Below the pieces are notes generated by a model. That model was not told the origin of the DNA and ran no database searches. It was given only the letters and a program-made list of their open reading frames with translations. 14,422 bases of DNA from Pseudomonadota bacterium (GTDB taxonomy: Bacteria; Pseudomonadota; Gammaproteobacteria; Acidithiobacillales; Acidithiobacillaceae): contig JAKAVW010000040.1 in the NCBI GenBank assembly GCA_021827445.1, forward strand, positions 1 through 14,422, given 5' to 3'. This document shows positions 13,799-14,422 of this stretch, piece after piece; position 1 is the first letter of the stretch, and each line of letters starts with the position of its first letter. Made by a program: the position numbers and the translations under genes.

Positions 13799-14138
13799 GA
13801 CAGGAGGTGCGGCCAAAGCGCTGTCCGTAGTGCTGCGGGATGCTAATGCGGTGCAGCGTTACTACATGCCAAACATTAGGGGAGGGGGGGTATTGGTGGA
13901 GACACCGAATCTCCTGCCCATAGGCACGGAAGTGCTACTTATGATCAGCCTTCCCGACAGCCAGCCGCGTGCGCCTGTTATGGGGAAGGTGGTGTGGGTG
14001 ACACCACCGGATAATCGTGACGGTCGACCGCCAGCCATTGGTGTTCAATTCGTAAATGATCGCTCTGGTGTCCTGATTCGTATTCAAAACGCCCTGTCGG
14101 GCCTGCCCAGGAACGATGGCGAGGTGCTGAGTTTTTAA
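13782..14138 (+). CDS. pilZ: Type IV pilus assembly protein PilZ
   Basis: The 118-residue protein aligns along its length with P. aeruginosa PilZ, the founding member of the PilZ family, which is required for type IV pilus assembly and contacts PilB and FimX-type proteins in relatives. Shared blocks are YMPNIRGGGVLVETP (28-42), LPIGTEVLLMISLP (45-58) and GKVVWVTPP (68-76). The RxxxR arm that binds cyclic di-GMP in other PilZ domains is absent, as is usual for this subgroup, so nucleotide binding is not expected. The ATG lies inside holB with GGGAGAAGG upstream, a 17-nt overlap typical of the conserved tmk-holB-pilZ order. No terminator is obvious between it and the tRNA. Confidence 0.93.
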   Translation: MGLQAETGGAAKALSVVLRDANAVQRYYMPNIRGGGVLVETPNLLPIGTEVLLMISLPDSQPRAPVMGKVVWVTPPDNRDGRPPAIGVQFVNDRSGVLIRIQNALSGLPRNDGEVLSF

Positions 14139-14173
14139 AATGCGTCGTTTTGTGCTGCTTCCATATAAGGTCA

Positions 14174-14203
14174 TTGCTCTGTCGCTGGCGTCTGGGGTAC
14201 ACT
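14174..14203 (+). promoter_or_regulatory. Probable tRNA-Ser promoter
   Basis: TTGCTC (14174-14179) and TACACT (14198-14203) are 18 nt apart, placing the start near 14210, five bases before the mature tRNA 5' end. The stretch after the -10 box (TCGTCCCC) is GC-rich, as in stringently controlled stable-RNA promoters. The -35 box is weak. Confidence 0.42.
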
Positions 14204-14214
14204 TCGTCCCCTCA

Positions 14215-14305
<91 letters not shown>

Positions 14306-14320
14306 ATTTGTACTAATATA

Positions 14321-14349
14321 CTGAATACCCAGTGTAGCAAGGTATTCAG
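14321..14349. repeat. 9-bp inverted repeat downstream of the tRNA
   Basis: CTGAATACC and GGTATTCAG pair perfectly around an 11-nt loop, beginning 15 nt after the tRNA CCA end. There is no T tract after it, so it is not a standard intrinsic terminator. It could end tRNA transcription in a factor-dependent way, or be a binding site belonging to an integrated element. Confidence 0.6.
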
Positions 14350-14359
14350 GAGGCTCAGT

Positions 14360-14381
14360 GGTACAAAAAGCCGGTACAAAA
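14360..14381. repeat. Tandem GGTACAAAA direct repeats
   Basis: GGTACAAAA occurs at 14360-14368 and again at 14373-14381, 13 nt apart start to start. The reverse orientation of its core, TTTGTAC, lies at 14307-14313 just after the tRNA. Closely spaced short repeats between a tRNA and a recombinase gene are typical of integrase or excisionase arm sites; that role is inferred. Confidence 0.5.
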
Positions 14382-14408
14382 CGGAGTCAGGGGGACGAGG
14401 AGAAATCA

Positions 14409-14422
14409 ATGCCCGCCCTGCC
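14409..14422 (+). CDS. Start of an unidentified gene cut by the window edge
   Basis: An ATG at 14409 is preceded at 6 nt by GAGGAG (14397-14402), a strong ribosome site. Only MPAL and part of a fifth codon can be read, so the product cannot be identified. Its position 104 nt after a tRNA 3' end, behind short repeats, makes a site-specific tyrosine recombinase the leading guess, but nothing in the visible residues proves it. Confidence 0.4.

Overview
The window is a densely packed piece of bacterial chromosome made of housekeeping genes, with a probable mobile-element junction at its extreme right end. The organism is a moderately GC-rich proteobacterium. The gene order (hda upstream of the yceD-rpmF-plsX-fab cluster, then pabC-mltG-tmk-holB-pilZ) and the style of the proteins suggest a deep-branching gamma/beta-type lineage, most likely Acidithiobacillus. 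That genus call is from memory of similar proteins and was not tested by a search.

Left part, minus strand (1-1930): the start of purN, then purM, both in de novo purine synthesis, read leftwards from a TTGACA-type promoter. Upstream of them sits sodB, a Fe/Mn superoxide dismutase with its own promoter and a strong intrinsic terminator that separates it from purM. The 1854-2009 interval is a divergent promoter region with a 16-bp palindrome between the two promoters.

Middle, plus strand (2010-10280): pgsA-hda-yihY, joined by 1- to 4-nt overlaps (phospholipid head-group synthesis, DnaA inactivation, membrane protein), followed by yceD-rpmF-plsX-fabH-fabD-fabG-acpP-fabF. This second group is a classical type II fatty-acid synthesis cluster linked to ribosomal protein L32. 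Malonyl-ACP is made by FabD, condensed by FabH and FabF on AcpP and reduced by FabG. PlsX diverts acyl-ACP to phospholipid synthesis, where PgsA also acts.

Right part, plus strand (10289-14138): pabC-mltG-tmk-holB-pilZ (folate precursor, peptidoglycan chain termination, dTMP kinase, DNA polymerase III delta prime, type IV pilus assembly), again joined mostly by ATGA overlaps. A tRNA-Ser(GGA) with encoded CCA follows at 14215-14305.

After the tRNA the sequence character changes: a 9-bp inverted repeat, two GGTACAAAA direct repeats, a good ribosome binding site and an ATG only 14 nt from the window end. This looks like the beginning of an element integrated at the tRNA 3' end, but the recombinase itself is not visible.

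I see no undescribed system in the window. The observations most worth checking are the tRNA-Ser junction, the atypical superoxide dismutase, the possibly leaderless starts of pgsA and yceD, and Shine-Dalgarno sequences lying within small hairpins.
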